A DNA stretch of 64,000 nucleotides from Alloyangia pacifica. GTDB taxonomy: Bacteria > Pseudomonadota > Alphaproteobacteria > Rhodobacterales > Rhodobacteraceae. Made by a program: the position numbers and the translations under genes. Of the stretch, positions 7,812 through 16,601 are shown one piece after another. The notes beneath the pieces are model-generated. The model saw only the letters and a list, made by a program, of their open reading frames with translations. It did no database searches and had not been told where the DNA came from. Every line of letters begins with the position of its first letter. The stretch's first letter is position 1. The stretch is from the NCBI RefSeq assembly GCF_020524285.1, contig NZ_JAIVKX010000005.1:1-64000 (forward strand). Reading direction: 5' to 3'.

Positions 7812-10187
7812 TCATAACCAGCCGAGCGCATGGGCGGACTGGATGGCTTCGCCGCGTTTCTTCGCGCCGAGCTTCGCGTAGAGCCGGGACAGGTGGAATT
7901 TCACCGTCGGCTCGGCGATGTTCAACGTTTGCGAAATCCGCTTGTTGGGGTAGCCCCCGGCAATCAGCTGCAAGAGCTGAGCTTCGCGTTCGGTCAGCCC
8001 CCCGGCGCGCGCCTTGGCCTTGGGCGTCGAGATGGACGCGGCGTATTTCGACAGGGTCGCGCGGATGTCCGGTGCGGTCTCGATGTGCTGGCGAATGCGC
8101 GCCTCGCGCAGCAGTGGTGCAAGGAAGATCCGCTGCTCGGAAAGCACGCCGAAACAGCCAAGCCGGGAGGCCGACAGAAGCGCGGCCTGCAGCTGGCTCC
8201 GGGCCGCTGCGGTATCGCGGCGCTTGTGGGCGAGGTGGGCGCGCCAGATCTTCAGCGCGACGGTTTCCCGCAGGGTCGCTTTCGGGTTGCTCTCGAGCGC
8301 GGCGAGCTGACGGTCGATGTCAGGTCCGGGCGCTGGGTCCTCGACGAGGCAGCGCAGACGAGCCATGGCCAGCGCGATGGCGTTGCGGTCGTTGAGCTGG
8401 GCCAGCCAATCGGGGGTCATCGCCTCCGGCGGGATGCTCTGCGCGGCACGCAGGCTCTGCAGCGTGGCGGTCGCCTCGCCGATGCGGCCCTCGTTCTGAT
8501 AGGCAGTGGCGGTGCGGATTTGGACGGTCTGCAGCAGGTCCATCCGCTCGGCAAGGTGGAGCCAGAGGCCGTCGAGGAAGCCCGGCCGGATGCTGGCGGG
8601 GTAATGGTCCATCACCGCCTGCGACGCGTATTGGATCGCGAAGTGGAACAGGCTCGGCCAGATCTCGGCGCGCGCGAAGGCGTCGAACTCCTGCTCCAGG
8701 AAGGCCACGAGTTTCTGGGGCTGTCCGTCCTCGTAGGCCAGCGCGGCCTCGGCAAGGTGCAGCATCCGGAATTCCTGTTCGACTGGATGCGTGACGGATT
8801 GCAGCTTTTCTCGGGCGATGCGCGCGGCGGGCCGGGCAAGCCGCACATCGCCGTTCGTCAGGTGCAGAACGATCAGGTGCAGGTGGATGAAGAATTCGAG
8901 CAGCGGGTGGCCCCCGATCTTGCGGAAGTAGATCAGCGCGCGGGCGGCGGCGGCCTCGGCCTCGCGGAAATTCCTGCGCCGGATCTCGAATTCCAGCAGC
9001 GCGTTGTAGAACGCCGCCCATTTCTGGTCGTCGCCCACCGGGTAGTCGGCCATGAACTCGCCGAGCCTCTGCAGCATCGCATCAGAGGGGGTCATGTCCT
9101 CGCTGATCATCATGTTCAGGCGAAAGCGGCGCGCCGCGAAGGAGAACCGTGTCCCGCGCGACAGCACCTTGAGCGGATCGAGATAGTCCGAGCCCAGGTG
9201 CTTCGCCACCAGCTGGCGGACCCGTTGGAACTCGCCCTGTTTCATCAGGGTGCGGGTGATCGCGAAGAGCACCGTCTCGTTGGTCGCGACGAGCTCCGGA
9301 GAGAAGCGCAGGACGATCCGGCTGAACTCGTTGAGGTTTGACTCGTAGATCAGTTCGAGCCCGCGTGAATGCGCAAGGATCTGCGCCGCATGGGCCTCGT
9401 GCCCATGGTCGAGCAACAGTGCCATGGCGGCGAGCGGGCGGTTGGCGGCCTCGAGGGCGGTGGCGACCTCGGTGACCGAGCCGGAGTTGGAGAAGGTTTC
9501 GATCCGCGCGGCCACGGCCGTACGCAGGGCCCTGATCAGGGCGGATTGCGCTTCGGGTGCGCTGAGAAGGAAGGGCGGCAGCGCGTCGCACCAGTCGTCG
9601 TCCGGGTCCGGGGTGGGGTCTTCGAGCCAGATCGACAACCGGGTTGTGGGCGCGGGAGAGAGCTGCGCGAGGAAGGTCTCGCCGACATAGGCCGCAGCCA
9701 GGTTTGGGTCCGGTGTCGCCGCGAGCGGCAGAAACGCCGGCCAGCCAGCGTAGCTTTCCAGCAGCCGCCGTGCCAGGGGCGTGGGGAAGCTGCTGCTGAG
9801 CTCTGCGGCGCTGAAACTCAGCGCGCGCGCATCTAGCGTCTGCTTGCCGCCGTGCAGGAGCCGCCGAGCAAGGCCGGTGATCTTCTGGCTGGGGCGATGC
9901 GCAATCACTAGGTGCTCGACGGTCTCCGCCACCTGCGCCGGCAGGCGCGCGGTGCGCGCCGAGCCCGGCACATCCCAGAACAGCCAGCCATTCTGCACGT
10001 CGCTCTCGCGCGGGGTATGCAGCGCGCAGACCGAGGCCCCAATCTGTTCCGCCGCGTCGCGCATCAGGGCCGACTTCCCGGCGCCGGCGGGGGCGCGCAG
10101 GAAAACCGTGCCGGTCTGATCGCTCAGGATGCGATCGATCAGTGATTTGCGCAATATTCTTGCGGGCGGGGAGGTATCGGGGGGCAT
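7812..10187 (-). CDS. LuxR-family regulator, large MalT/STAND-like
   Basis: A 791-aa regulator. It has an N-terminal P-loop (APAGAGKS, residues 32-39), a long alpha-helical TPR/MalT-like middle (about 270-720), and a C-terminal LuxR HTH (about 730-791: GLTEREAQLLQLIAGGYPNK, then AEPTVKFHLSRLYAKL). This is the architecture of MalT and other signal-transduction ATPases (STAND) that oligomerise on ATP and inducer. It is divergent from the dpp-like operon with a 109-bp gap holding two direct repeats (10192-10225), the likely binding sites. It probably activates the peptide-uptake and HyuA/DUF917 operon. Confidence 0.9.
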   Translation of the reverse strand: MPPDTSPPARILRKSLIDRILSDQTGTVFLRAPAGAGKSALMRDAAEQIGASVCALHTPRESDVQNGWLFWDVPGSARTARLPAQVAETVEHLVIAHRPSQKITGLARRLLHGGKQTLDARALSFSAAELSSSFPTPLARRLLESYAGWPAFLPLAATPDPNLAAAYVGETFLAQLSPAPTTRLSIWLEDPTPDPDDDWCDALPPFLLSAPEAQSALIRALRTAVAARIETFSNSGSVTEVATALEAANRPLAAMALLLDHGHEAHAAQILAHSRGLELIYESNLNEFSRIVLRFSPELVATNETVLFAITRTLMKQGEFQRVRQLVAKHLGSDYLDPLKVLSRGTRFSFAARRFRLNMMISEDMTPSDAMLQRLGEFMADYPVGDDQKWAAFYNALLEFEIRRRNFREAEAAAARALIYFRKIGGHPLLEFFIHLHLIVLHLTNGDVRLARPAARIAREKLQSVTHPVEQEFRMLHLAEAALAYEDGQPQKLVAFLEQEFDAFARAEIWPSLFHFAIQYASQAVMDHYPASIRPGFLDGLWLHLAERMDLLQTVQIRTATAYQNEGRIGEATATLQSLRAAQSIPPEAMTPDWLAQLNDRNAIALAMARLRCLVEDPAPGPDIDRQLAALESNPKATLRETVALKIWRAHLAHKRRDTAAARSQLQAALLSASRLGCFGVLSEQRIFLAPLLREARIRQHIETAPDIRATLSKYAASISTPKAKARAGGLTEREAQLLQLIAGGYPNKRISQTLNIAEPTVKFHLSRLYAKLGAKKRGEAIQSAHALGWL

Positions 10188-10191
10188 TCAG

Positions 10192-10225
10192 AAACCTATA
10201 CCATTTTTATGAAAACCCATACCAT
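10192..10225. promoter_or_regulatory. Putative LuxR-type activator binding sites (direct repeats)
   Basis: AAACCTATACCAT (10192-10204) and AAACCCATACCAT (10213-10225) are direct repeats with one mismatch, 21 bp apart start to start (two helical turns). MalT-type regulators are known to bind tandem direct repeats. Assignment to the adjacent LuxR gene is inferred. Confidence 0.6.
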
Positions 10226-10296
10226 CCCCAAATTGTCGAACCCTCGACGCTGCAGAATAGTCCGCCGAAAGAGACCAACCGGGAGGTTTCCGGCTG

Positions 10297-11325
10297 ATGC
10301 AGCAAAACCCGTTTTTAGCGATCCTGACCCGACTCCTCACCTTCGTCCTGGTGATGGTCGTGCTGTCGATCATGATTTTCGTGCTGGCCCGGGTGGTGCC
10401 GGGCGACCCTGCCCGCATGGCACTGGGCCCCACGGCCACGCCGGAACAGGTCAGCGCCCTGCGTACCGAGATGGGACTCGATGACTCCCTGCCGGTGCAG
10501 TACGCCTCCTACATGGCGCGCGCCCTGCAGGGCGATTTGGGCATGTCGCTGTTGTCGCAGCGACCGGTGACCATGGACCTTGGCCAGACGGTTCCTGCGA
10601 CGGTCGAGCTGGTGTTGGTGGCGGTGATCATCATGTTCGCCGTGGCCATCCCCCTCGGCGTCATGACCTCCCATTTCCGCGATCGCTGGGTCGATCACGT
10701 CGGGCGGCTGTTCTCGCTCGTCGGCGTGACCATCCCGAGCTTCCTCTTTGCCATCTCGCTGCAGCTGGTGGCGGCGCGCTACTTCGGCGACTGGCCGATC
10801 ATCGGGCGGATGGATCACGGCCTGGGCTTTACCGGCGGGCCGACCGGGCTGATGCTGGTGGACTCGCTGCTTGCCGGCCGGATGGACGTCTTCGCCTCGG
10901 CGCTGCAGCACCTCGCGCTGCCGGCCGTTGCCTTGTCGATGGCGGGGATCGGTCAGATCACCCGCATCACCCGCTCGGCGATGCTGGAGAACCGCCGCAA
11001 GGATCACGTGCTCACGTTGCAGAGCTTCGGCGTGCCGGAGCGGGTGATCATCTTCCGCTACCTGCTGAAGCTCTCGTCGATCGCGCCGCTGACCATCATG
11101 GGGCTCGAGTTCGCCTCGCTGATCGGCAACGCCTTCGTCATCGAGATGGTCTTCTCATGGGGTGGCTTCGCCTCCTACGGGCTCAACGCGATCCTGCAGA
11201 AAGACCTGAACGCGGTCACGGCCGTGGTGCTGGTGTCGGGCCTGTTCTTCATCGTCGCCAACCTGATCGTCGATGTGCTGATCGCCATCATCGATCCCCG
11301 CATGCGCCGAAAGGAGGCCCGCTGA
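10297..11325 (+). CDS. dppB: Peptide/nickel-type ABC transporter permease (DppB-like)
   Basis: A 342-aa inner-membrane permease of the DppB/OppB family. It has the N-terminal VPGDPARMALGPTATPEQ motif, six hydrophobic segments, and an EAA-type loop with LENRRKDHVLTLQSFGVPE around residue 230. A GGGAGG ribosome site precedes the ATG. First gene of the long operon; its TGA overlaps the next ATG by one base. The symbol is a family name only; the substrate is probably a peptide-like or cyclic amide compound, judging from the downstream enzymes. Confidence 0.92.
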   Translation: MQQNPFLAILTRLLTFVLVMVVLSIMIFVLARVVPGDPARMALGPTATPEQVSALRTEMGLDDSLPVQYASYMARALQGDLGMSLLSQRPVTMDLGQTVPATVELVLVAVIIMFAVAIPLGVMTSHFRDRWVDHVGRLFSLVGVTIPSFLFAISLQLVAARYFGDWPIIGRMDHGLGFTGGPTGLMLVDSLLAGRMDVFASALQHLALPAVALSMAGIGQITRITRSAMLENRRKDHVLTLQSFGVPERVIIFRYLLKLSSIAPLTIMGLEFASLIGNAFVIEMVFSWGGFASYGLNAILQKDLNAVTAVVLVSGLFFIVANLIVDVLIAIIDPRMRRKEAR

Positions 11326-12209
11326 TGGCCGAGGTTAAGATGGCTCTGGACGGAGCGAACAAGGACCTGAGCGCAAGCTACATGATGTGGTACCGCTTCA
11401 GCCGCAACCCCGCGGCGGTGATCGGCACCCTGGTCGTGCTCTCGGCGGTGATCTTCGCGATCCTCGCGCCCTACATCACCCCGAAGCCGGAGGACGTGGG
11501 CGCGGTTGTGAACTTCCGCGCGCGCCACCTGCCGCCGGACGCGACCCACTGGTTCGGCACCGACAAGGTCGGACGCGACATCTTCTCGCGCGCCGTCTTC
11601 GGCCTGCGCATCTCGCTGCTGCTGGTCATCGGCGTGCTCGGGATCTCGGTGCCGATCGGCACGGTGCTCGGCCTCGCCGCGGGCTACTTCGGCGGCTGGA
11701 CCGAACGGATCATCACCGGGCTGACCAACGTCATGCTGGCGATGCCGCCGCTGGTGATGGCGCTGGCGGTGTCGAACCTGCTGGAGCCGACGCTGATGAA
11801 CGCGATGATCGCGATCACCCTGCTGTGGTGGACCTGGCACGCACGGCTGATCTACGCGGTGTCGAAATCGGTGGCGTCGGAGGACTTCATCGAGGCCGCG
11901 CGCATCGCCGGGGCCGGCCCACTGCACATCCTCTTCCGCGAGATCCTGCCCAACTGCGTGTCAGTGATCTCGGTCAAGACGACGCTGGACGCGGCCTTCG
12001 TGATCCTCTTCGGCGCGACGCTGAGCTTCCTCGGCTTCGGCGTGAAACCCCCGACCCCTGACCTCGGCTCGATGGTGGCCGACGGGCGGCAGTTCATGCC
12101 CGACTTCTGGTGGGAGGTGCTGTGCCCCGGCGCGGTCATTCTCTACGTCACGCTCGGCTTCAACCTTCTGGGCGACGGTCTGCGCGACATGTTCGATATG
12201 GAGGGCTGA
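11325..12209 (+). CDS. dppC: Peptide/nickel-type ABC transporter permease (DppC-like)
   Basis: A 294-aa DppC-type permease. It has the characteristic periplasmic motif HWFGTDKVGRDIFSR, the GLAAGYFGGW segment, an EAA loop with SEDFIEAARIAGAG, and LSFLGFGVKPPTPDLGSM near the C-terminus. The ATG at 11325 shares one base with the previous stop, which fixes the start over the longer upstream frame. It pairs with the DppB-like permease. Confidence 0.92.
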   Translation: MAEVKMALDGANKDLSASYMMWYRFSRNPAAVIGTLVVLSAVIFAILAPYITPKPEDVGAVVNFRARHLPPDATHWFGTDKVGRDIFSRAVFGLRISLLLVIGVLGISVPIGTVLGLAAGYFGGWTERIITGLTNVMLAMPPLVMALAVSNLLEPTLMNAMIAITLLWWTWHARLIYAVSKSVASEDFIEAARIAGAGPLHILFREILPNCVSVISVKTTLDAAFVILFGATLSFLGFGVKPPTPDLGSMVADGRQFMPDFWWEVLCPGAVILYVTLGFNLLGDGLRDMFDMEG

Positions 12210-12210
12210 G

Positions 12211-13857
12211 ATGAGCGACGCACTTCTGAAAGTCGAGGGACTCGACGTCCTGTTCACCTCCTACGGCCAGACCCGGCAGGTGCTCCGCGACATCTCCTTC
12301 ACCGTCGGTGCGGGCGAGCGCGTGGCGCTGATCGGCGAGACCGGCTCGGGCAAATCCGTCACCGCCAAGGCGATCCTCGGCACGCTGCCGCGCAATGCCA
12401 CTGTCAGCGCCGGCCGCATTGAGGTCGAGGGGCGCAACGTGCTGGAACTGCGGCGCGGCGAGCGCGACGCGCTCAAGGGCTCGGCCTTCTCGCTGATCAT
12501 GCAGGACCCTTTGTCGTCCTTTAACCCGGTGTTCAAGATCGGCACGCACCTCGACGACGTGCTGCGCTTCGCCGACAGCCGCGAGGGGGTGAAATCGAGC
12601 CGCGCCGACCGGCGCGCCCGCATCGCCGCCGTGCTGCGCCGCGTGCAGCTGGCCGATCCGGACCGGGTGATGAACGCCTACCCGTCGGAGCTGTCGGGCG
12701 GCATGCGCCAGCGTGTGCTCATCGGTCTGGCGCTGCTGCACCAGCCGAAACTGCTGATCGCCGACGAACCGGGCACCGCGCTGGACGTGACCACGCAGGA
12801 CGAGATCCTCAACCTGATCAACACGCTGGTGGCCGAAGAGGGCATGGCGCTGCTGATGATCACCCACAACCTCGGGGTGGTGCGCAAGGTGGCGGACCGC
12901 GTCGTGGTGATGCGGCACGGCGATATCGTCGAAGCCGGCCCTTGCGAGAAGATCCTCGCGTCGCCCGAGCACGACTACACCATCGGCCTGCTGGACGCGG
13001 TGCCGCCGCTCTACGGGCCGCGGGTGCAGACACAGCAGATCAGCGCGCAGGCTCCTATTGTCAGCGCGACCGGGCTCGGCAAGGAATTCGGCCGCCATGG
13101 CAAGCGCTTCACCGCGGTGAAGGACGTGTCGATCACCCTGCGCGAGGGCGAGATTTTCGGCCTTGCCGGGGAGTCGGGCTCGGGCAAGACCACCGTGGCG
13201 CGGATGATGATGGGGCTGTCGCGCCCCACCTTCGGCAGCGTTTCGGTGGATGGCACGCCGAACCCCGGCCGCCCGCTGGCGCAGATCGTCTACCAGAACC
13301 CCGGCACCTCGCTGAACCCCAAGCGGACGGTGAAGCAGAGCCTTGGCCTGCCGCTGAAATACGCCGGGCTGACCGGCGCGGCGCGCGACGCCCGCATGGC
13401 CGAGCTGATGGAGCTGGTGCGCCTGCCGGTGTCCTACCTGGCGAAGTATCCGCACGAGCTGTCGGGCGGTCAGAAGCAGCGCGTCGCCATTGCGCGCGCG
13501 CTGGCCGCCGATCCGAAGGTGCTGATCCTCGACGAGCCGACGGCGGCGCTCGACGTGTCGGTGCAGAAGACGGTGATCGAGCTGCTGCTGCAACTGCGCG
13601 AGGAGCTGGGCCTGACCTACTTCATGATCTCGCACGACCTGTCGCTGATGCGCAATTTCTGCTCGCGGCTCGCGATCATGCTGCGCGGCGAAATCGTCGA
13701 GGAAGGCGCCACGCCCGAGATCTTCGCCGACCCGAAACACCCCTATACCCGCGCGCTGATCGCGGCGATCCCGGTCGTTACCGACGATGAGGAACGCCAC
13801 AAGCCCGCGGTCAGCCCGGAAGAGCGTGCAGCCTTCCTGGTCAAAACCACTGATTGA
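12211..13857 (+). CDS. Peptide-type ABC transporter ATP-binding protein, fused DppD-DppF
   Basis: A 548-aa protein that fuses both Dpp-type ATPases. Domain 1 has Walker A GETGSGKS, signature LSGGMRQRVLIGLAL and LLIADEPGTALDVTTQ. Domain 2 starts near residue 280 with GESGSGKTT, signature [15 protein letters not shown] and LILDEPTAALDVSVQ. Each half ends in the oligopeptide-transporter C-terminal region (HDYTIGLLDAVP and HPYTRALIAAIP). Both halves keep all catalytic motifs. It starts two bases after the DppC stop and completes the importer with the binding protein at 16602. Confidence 0.94.
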   Translation: MSDALLKVEGLDVLFTSYGQTRQVLRDISFTVGAGERVALIGETGSGKSVTAKAILGTLPRNATVSAGRIEVEGRNVLELRRGERDALKGSAFSLIMQDPLSSFNPVFKIGTHLDDVLRFADSREGVKSSRADRRARIAAVLRRVQLADPDRVMNAYPSELSGGMRQRVLIGLALLHQPKLLIADEPGTALDVTTQDEILNLINTLVAEEGMALLMITHNLGVVRKVADRVVVMRHGDIVEAGPCEKILASPEHDYTIGLLDAVPPLYGPRVQTQQISAQAPIVSATGLGKEFGRHGKRFTAVKDVSITLREGEIFGLAGESGSGKTTVARMMMGLSRPTFGSVSVDGTPNPGRPLAQIVYQNPGTSLNPKRTVKQSLGLPLKYAGLTGAARDARMAELMELVRLPVSYLAKYPHELSGGQKQRVAIARALAADPKVLILDEPTAALDVSVQKTVIELLLQLREELGLTYFMISHDLSLMRNFCSRLAIMLRGEIVEEGATPEIFADPKHPYTRALIAAIPVVTDDEERHKPAVSPEERAAFLVKTTD

Positions 13858-13871
13858 TGAAGGAGCCTTTG

Positions 13872-15446
13872 GTGTATCGCGTAGGAATTGACGTAGGCGG
13901 CACGAATACCGATGCCGTCGTGCTGAAGGGCAATGAGGTCCTCGCCGGGATCAAGGCTTCGACCACCGAGGACGTGACCTCGGGCGTGTTCGAGGCGCTG
14001 GAACAGGTGATCGCCGCCTCGGGGATCGACCGCGCCCGTATCGGCGCGGTGATGATCGGCACCACCCATTTCACCAATGCGGTGATCGAGCGCCGGCACC
14101 TCGACCCGGTGGCCGCCATCCGCCTCGGTCTGCCTTCGGGCGCGGGTCTGCCGCCGATGGTCGACTGGCCCGAGGACATCCGCGAGATGGTCGGCGACCA
14201 CGGCTACCAGGTGAAGGGCGGCTACGAGTTCGACGGCCGCGTACTGTCGCCGCTGGACGAGGGTGAGATCCGCAGGATCGCGGGCGAAATTCGTGAGAAG
14301 GGCATCCGGGCGGCCTCGGTGACCGGCGTCTTCTCCGGTGTGAACGACGCGATGGAGCTGCGCACCCGCGAGATCCTGCTGGAAGAATGCCCCGGCCTCA
14401 GCGTCGTGCTGTCGCGCGACATCGGCCGCCACGGGCTGCTGGCGCGTGAAAGCGCGGCGATCATGAACGCCTCGCTGCTGCGGCTCGCGGACAAGACGGT
14501 GCAGGCCTTCGGCCACGCGCTGGAGCAGGCGGGCGTGAAGGCGCCCTTCTTCATCACCCAGAACGACGGCACGCTGATGGCCGCCGACACCGTCCGCGCC
14601 TTCCCGGTGCTGACCTTTGCCTCGGGTCCCACCAACTCGATGCGCGGCGCGGCCTTCCTGACCGGCCTCAAGGAGGCGATCGTGGTCGACGTGGGCGGCA
14701 CCACCTCGGACGTCGGCGCGCTGTCGCACGGCTTCCCGCGGCAGGCCTCCACCTCGGTGGACATCGGCGGGGTCCGGACGAACTTCCGCATGCCCGACGT
14801 CTTCTCGATCGGCCTCGGTGGCGGCTCGCTGGTGAAGGGCACCCCCGAGAGCGTGGTGATCGGTCCGCAGTCCGTCGGCTACCGTGTCCGCCAGGAGGCG
14901 CTGGTCTTCGGCGGTCAGACCCTGACCGCAACCGACATCGCCGTGGCCACCGGCAAGGCCGAGATCGGCGATGCGGCGGCGCTGGCGAGCCTCGATCCCG
15001 AGCTGGTCACCGCGGCAGCAACGCAAATGACCGAGATGTTCGAGGCCTGCGTCGAGCGGGCGCGCATCTCGGCCGAGCCGGTGCCGGTGATCGCGGTCGG
15101 CGGTGGCTCGGTGCTGATGCCCGACCAGATCGGTGATCTGCAGGTGATCCGTCCGGAAAACTTCGCCGTGGCCAACGCGGTGGGGGCGGCGATTGCGCAG
15201 ATTTCGGGCGAGACCGACCGGATCTTCAGCCTGACCGATGGCGTCACCCGGGACAGCGCGCTGGCAGAGGCCGAGGCGGAAGCCCGCGCCCAGGCCGTCG
15301 CCGCCGGGGCCGTCGCCGAGACCATCGAGGTGATCGAGCGCGAGGACATGCCCCTCGCCTACCTGCCCGGCAATGCCACCCGCATCCACGTGAAGGTCGT
15401 GGGTGAGATGGGTGCCCTCGCAGAAATGGAAGTCGAAAATGCCTGA
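13872..15446 (+). CDS. Hydantoinase/oxoprolinase-family ATPase, copy 1
   Basis: A 524-aa protein with HyuA N-terminal and core (Hydantoinase_A) domains. Acetate-kinase/HSP70-fold phosphate motifs are GIDVGGTNTDAV at the N-terminus and VVDVGGTTSDVG near the middle. It is about 170 residues shorter than classic HyuA, and no HyuB gene is nearby. I prefer the GTG at 13872: AAGGAG (13860-13865) lies 6 bp upstream and the product then aligns end to end with copy 2 (MYRVGIDVGG against MKRIGIDVGG). An ATG at 13857 is possible. Family enzymes use ATP to open hydantoin, 5-oxoproline or lactam rings; the substrate here is unknown. It overlaps the DUF917 start. Confidence 0.88.
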   Translation: MYRVGIDVGGTNTDAVVLKGNEVLAGIKASTTEDVTSGVFEALEQVIAASGIDRARIGAVMIGTTHFTNAVIERRHLDPVAAIRLGLPSGAGLPPMVDWPEDIREMVGDHGYQVKGGYEFDGRVLSPLDEGEIRRIAGEIREKGIRAASVTGVFSGVNDAMELRTREILLEECPGLSVVLSRDIGRHGLLARESAAIMNASLLRLADKTVQAFGHALEQAGVKAPFFITQNDGTLMAADTVRAFPVLTFASGPTNSMRGAAFLTGLKEAIVVDVGGTTSDVGALSHGFPRQASTSVDIGGVRTNFRMPDVFSIGLGGGSLVKGTPESVVIGPQSVGYRVRQEALVFGGQTLTATDIAVATGKAEIGDAAALASLDPELVTAAATQMTEMFEACVERARISAEPVPVIAVGGGSVLMPDQIGDLQVIRPENFAVANAVGAAIAQISGETDRIFSLTDGVTRDSALAEAEAEARAQAVAAGAVAETIEVIEREDMPLAYLPGNATRIHVKVVGEMGALAEMEVENA

Positions 15447-16569
15447 TACCCGTGAGCTGACCTACGATCCCGCCGACCTGTGGGAGCTGACACTCGACGA
15501 TCTCGAGGCGCTGGAAGTCGGCGCCGGGATCCTCGGCACCGGTGGCGGCGGTAACCCCTACCAGGGCAAGCTGCTGACCCGCGAGGCGATGAAGGCGGGT
15601 CACAAGATGACCATCCTCGCCACCGACAAGATCGCCGATGACGCGCTGTGCATGTCGATCGGCGGCATCGGCGCACCGGTGGTGGGCACCGAGCGGATCC
15701 GCGAAGGCCGCGAGGGGCTGCGCTGCCTGCAGGGCATGGAAGAGCTGACCGGTCGCAAGATGGATGCCATCGTCTGCGAGGAGATCGGCGGCGCCAACTC
15801 GATGAATCCGCTGGTGGCGGCGGCGCTCGGCGGCCTGCCGGTGCTGGACTGCGACGGCATGGGCCGCGCCTTCCCCGAGATGCAGATGACCACCTTCTCG
15901 ATCTACGGCCATAGCTCGACTCCCTCGGTGATGTGCGACCTGCACGGCAACCGCGTGGTGTTCCAGCACGCGGTCTCCGAAGTGTTCCACGAGCGCATGG
16001 CGCGGGCCTGCGTGGTCGCGCAGGGCGGGGCGGCGATGCTGGCCACGGCCCCGATGCCGGCGAGCTTCGTGCGCCAGAACGCCATCCCCATGAGCTACAC
16101 GAAGGCGATCCGCCTCGGCCGGGCGGTGCTGGACGCGCGCCGCAACGGCGACGACCCGGTCGCGACGGTCTGCGCGCTGGAAGGCGGGCGTCACGTGTTC
16201 ACCGGCAAGATCACCGACCTGAAGCGCCACCTGCGCGGCGGCTTTGCCGTCGGCGATCTGGAACTCGGCGGCTTTGACGGCTTCCAGGGCCAGACCGCCA
16301 GCATCGCGATCCAGAACGAGTTCCTGATCTTCCGCCGCGAGGGCGAGGTCGAGGTGACCGTCCCGGACCTGATCATCGTTCTGGATGTCGACACCGGCTA
16401 CCCGATCACCACCGAGATGCTGCGCTACGGCCAGCGCATCGCGGTGCTCGCCGTGCCTTGCCACGACCTGCTGCGCTCCGCGCGCGCGCTCGAGGTCGTC
16501 GGCCCCGCCGCCTTCGGCTACCCCGAGATCCCCTTCACGCCGCTTGCCCCGATGGGACAGGCCGCCTGA
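15439..16569 (+). CDS. DUF917-family protein, copy 1
   Basis: A 376-aa DUF917 protein (Pfam PF06032 group, which I recall is now named S-methyl thiohydantoin desulfurase in part). Motifs are AGILGTGGGGNPYQGKLL near residue 30, EEIGGANSMNPLVAAA, DCDGMGRAFPEMQMTTF and MLRYGQRIAVLAVPC. The start overlaps the HyuA-like gene by 8 bp, so the two are coupled and may form one enzyme, with the ATPase activating and DUF917 acting on a cyclic amide or thioamide-like substrate. That partnership is inferred from coupling and from its duplication here. Confidence 0.87.
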   Translation: MPDTRELTYDPADLWELTLDDLEALEVGAGILGTGGGGNPYQGKLLTREAMKAGHKMTILATDKIADDALCMSIGGIGAPVVGTERIREGREGLRCLQGMEELTGRKMDAIVCEEIGGANSMNPLVAAALGGLPVLDCDGMGRAFPEMQMTTFSIYGHSSTPSVMCDLHGNRVVFQHAVSEVFHERMARACVVAQGGAAMLATAPMPASFVRQNAIPMSYTKAIRLGRAVLDARRNGDDPVATVCALEGGRHVFTGKITDLKRHLRGGFAVGDLELGGFDGFQGQTASIAIQNEFLIFRREGEVEVTVPDLIIVLDVDTGYPITTEMLRYGQRIAVLAVPCHDLLRSARALEVVGPAAFGYPEIPFTPLAPMGQAA

Positions 16570-16601
16570 GCCCAAGAAGAAAACCCAACAGGAGTACAAC
16601 A

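Noticed and set aside
12160-15389. Long minus-strand open frames opposite the DppDF-like and HyuA genes
   Set aside because: They mirror ABC and HyuA genes with intact motifs, have no ribosome sites and show typical high-GC shadow composition.
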